Assembly (NCBI GenBank): GCA_902471875.1
Contig: CABRLN010000039.1
Location: forward strand, 1 to 15,793
Length of the DNA stretch: 15,793 nt
Source of the DNA: an uncultured Clostridium sp.
Lineage (GTDB): Bacteria > Bacillota > Clostridia > Oscillospirales > Acutalibacteraceae
Reading direction: 5' to 3'
Shown: positions 15,187 to 15,793 of the stretch, piece by piece
Numbering within the stretch: position 1 is the first letter of the stretch
Layout: every line of letters starts with the position of its first letter
Notes under the pieces: generated by a model
Told to the model about the DNA's origin: nothing
Seen by the model: the letters and a program-made list of their open reading frames with translations, nothing else
Database searches by the model: none
Made by a program: the position numbers and the translations under genes

Positions 15187-15648
15187 ATGAATATTTTAGA
15201 AGGAAAGCTAGTTGCAGAAGGACTAAAAATTGGTATTATTGTAGGCAGATTTAACGAGTTTATAGGCTCAAAGCTTTTGGACGGCTGTGTTGACGGACTT
15301 ATTCGTCACGGAGTAAATAATGACGATATTGATGTTGCTTGGGTACCAGGTGCTTTTGAAATTCCTGTTATAGCAAAGAAAATGGCAGAAAGCCAAAAGT
15401 ACAACGCCGTTATTTGCCTTGGTGCAGTAATAAAAGGAGCAACTTCTCATTATGATTATGTTTGTGCGGAGGTTTCTAAGGGTATTGCAACTGTTTCACT
15501 GAACAGTGGAGTACCTGTAATGTTTGGAGTAGTAACAACAGACACAATACAACAAGCCATAGAACGAGCAGGAACAAAAGCCGGCAACAAGGGTTATGAC
15601 TGTGCAGTAAGTGCCATAGAAATGGCAAACCTGCTAAAAAATATGTAA
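15187..15648 (+). CDS. ribH: 6,7-dimethyl-8-ribityllumazine synthase RibH
   Basis: RibH condenses the butanone phosphate from RibBA with the RibD-derived pyrimidine, giving lumazine for RibE. It usually assembles as a 60-subunit capsid or as pentamers. The 153-residue protein has the substrate-binding VGRFNEF, the WVPGAFEIP block (about 56-64) and GAVIKGATSHYDYV, in which H88 is the catalytic histidine at the same number as in B. subtilis. The normal C-terminus ELANLLKNM-like (here EMANLLKNM) is present, so the gene is complete. The start follows AAGAGGTG by about seven bases, 30 bases after ribBA. The stretch from codon 98 to codon 138 is copied exactly just downstream of the stop. Confidence 0.97.
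   Translation: MNILEGKLVAEGLKIGIIVGRFNEFIGSKLLDGCVDGLIRHGVNNDDIDVAWVPGAFEIPVIAKKMAESQKYNAVICLGAVIKGATSHYDYVCAEVSKGIATVSLNSGVPVMFGVVTTDTIQQAIERAGTKAGNKGYDCAVSAIEMANLLKNM
15478..15600 (+). repeat. Direct repeat, copy 1 (inside ribH)
   Basis: These 123 bases, codons 98-138 of ribH, recur without a mismatch at 15671-15793. The period is 193 bases, not a multiple of three. Identity begins exactly at a Lys codon; the bases before it differ between the copies. Confidence 0.97.
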
Positions 15649-15670
15649 CAGCAAAACCTTAGGATAGGTC

Positions 15671-15793
15671 AAGGGTATTGCAACTGTTTCACTGAACAGT
15701 GGAGTACCTGTAATGTTTGGAGTAGTAACAACAGACACAATACAACAAGCCATAGAACGAGCAGGAACAAAAGCCGGCAACAAGGGTTATGAC
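15671..15793 (+). repeat. Direct repeat, copy 2 (partial ribH copy running off the edge)
   Basis: This copy starts 22 bases after the ribH stop and continues to the last base of the window, so its true length is unknown. It has no start signal, and an in-frame TAG lies three bases before it (15665-15667), so it is a fragment rather than a second gene. Complete identity at silent positions means the copy is very recent, or is an artefact of assembly at a contig end. Confidence 0.95.

Overview
The window is AT-rich, with tight operons, strong Shine-Dalgarno sites and Gram-positive envelope genes. It reads as a low-GC Firmicute, most likely a Clostridia member; this rests on gene content and composition only. 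It splits into a left arm transcribed leftwards (about 200 to 10,900) and a right arm transcribed rightwards (about 11,130 to the end), meeting at a divergent intergenic region.

The left arm (minus strand), in order of transcription, encodes a large YfhO-family multispanning protein, an M20 dipeptidase (PepV/Sapep type), a DUF975-like membrane protein with a long acidic Asn-rich tail, a family 2 glycosyltransferase (ExoA-like), a LicD phosphotransferase, TarI (CDP-ribitol synthesis), TarJ (ribulose-5-phosphate reduction) and an LCP ligase that attaches glycopolymers to peptidoglycan. It ends in a strong intrinsic terminator. TarJ, TarI, LicD, the glycosyltransferase and LCP together suggest a ribitol-phosphate-decorated wall polymer: TarJ makes ribitol 5-phosphate, TarI activates it to CDP-ribitol, LicD is a candidate transferase, and LCP ligates the finished chain to the wall. 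Two starts here (LCP and TarJ) are best placed at TTG codons just after good ribosome binding sites. A 254-bp gap before licD holds an unexplained structured element with mutually exclusive pairings.

The right arm (plus strand) starts with a yfbR-like 5'-deoxynucleotidase under its own promoter. A textbook riboflavin operon follows: a consensus promoter, an FMN riboswitch, an intrinsic terminator as expression platform, then ribD, ribE, ribBA and ribH. The four genes cover the whole route from GTP and ribulose 5-phosphate to riboflavin, apart from the phosphatase step.

The oddest feature is at the right edge. An exact 123-bp copy of the inside of ribH starts 22 bases after the ribH stop and is still running when the window ends. 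This is either a very recent partial tandem duplication or an assembly-end artefact. I found no tRNA, rRNA, CRISPR array, insertion sequence or clear new defence system.
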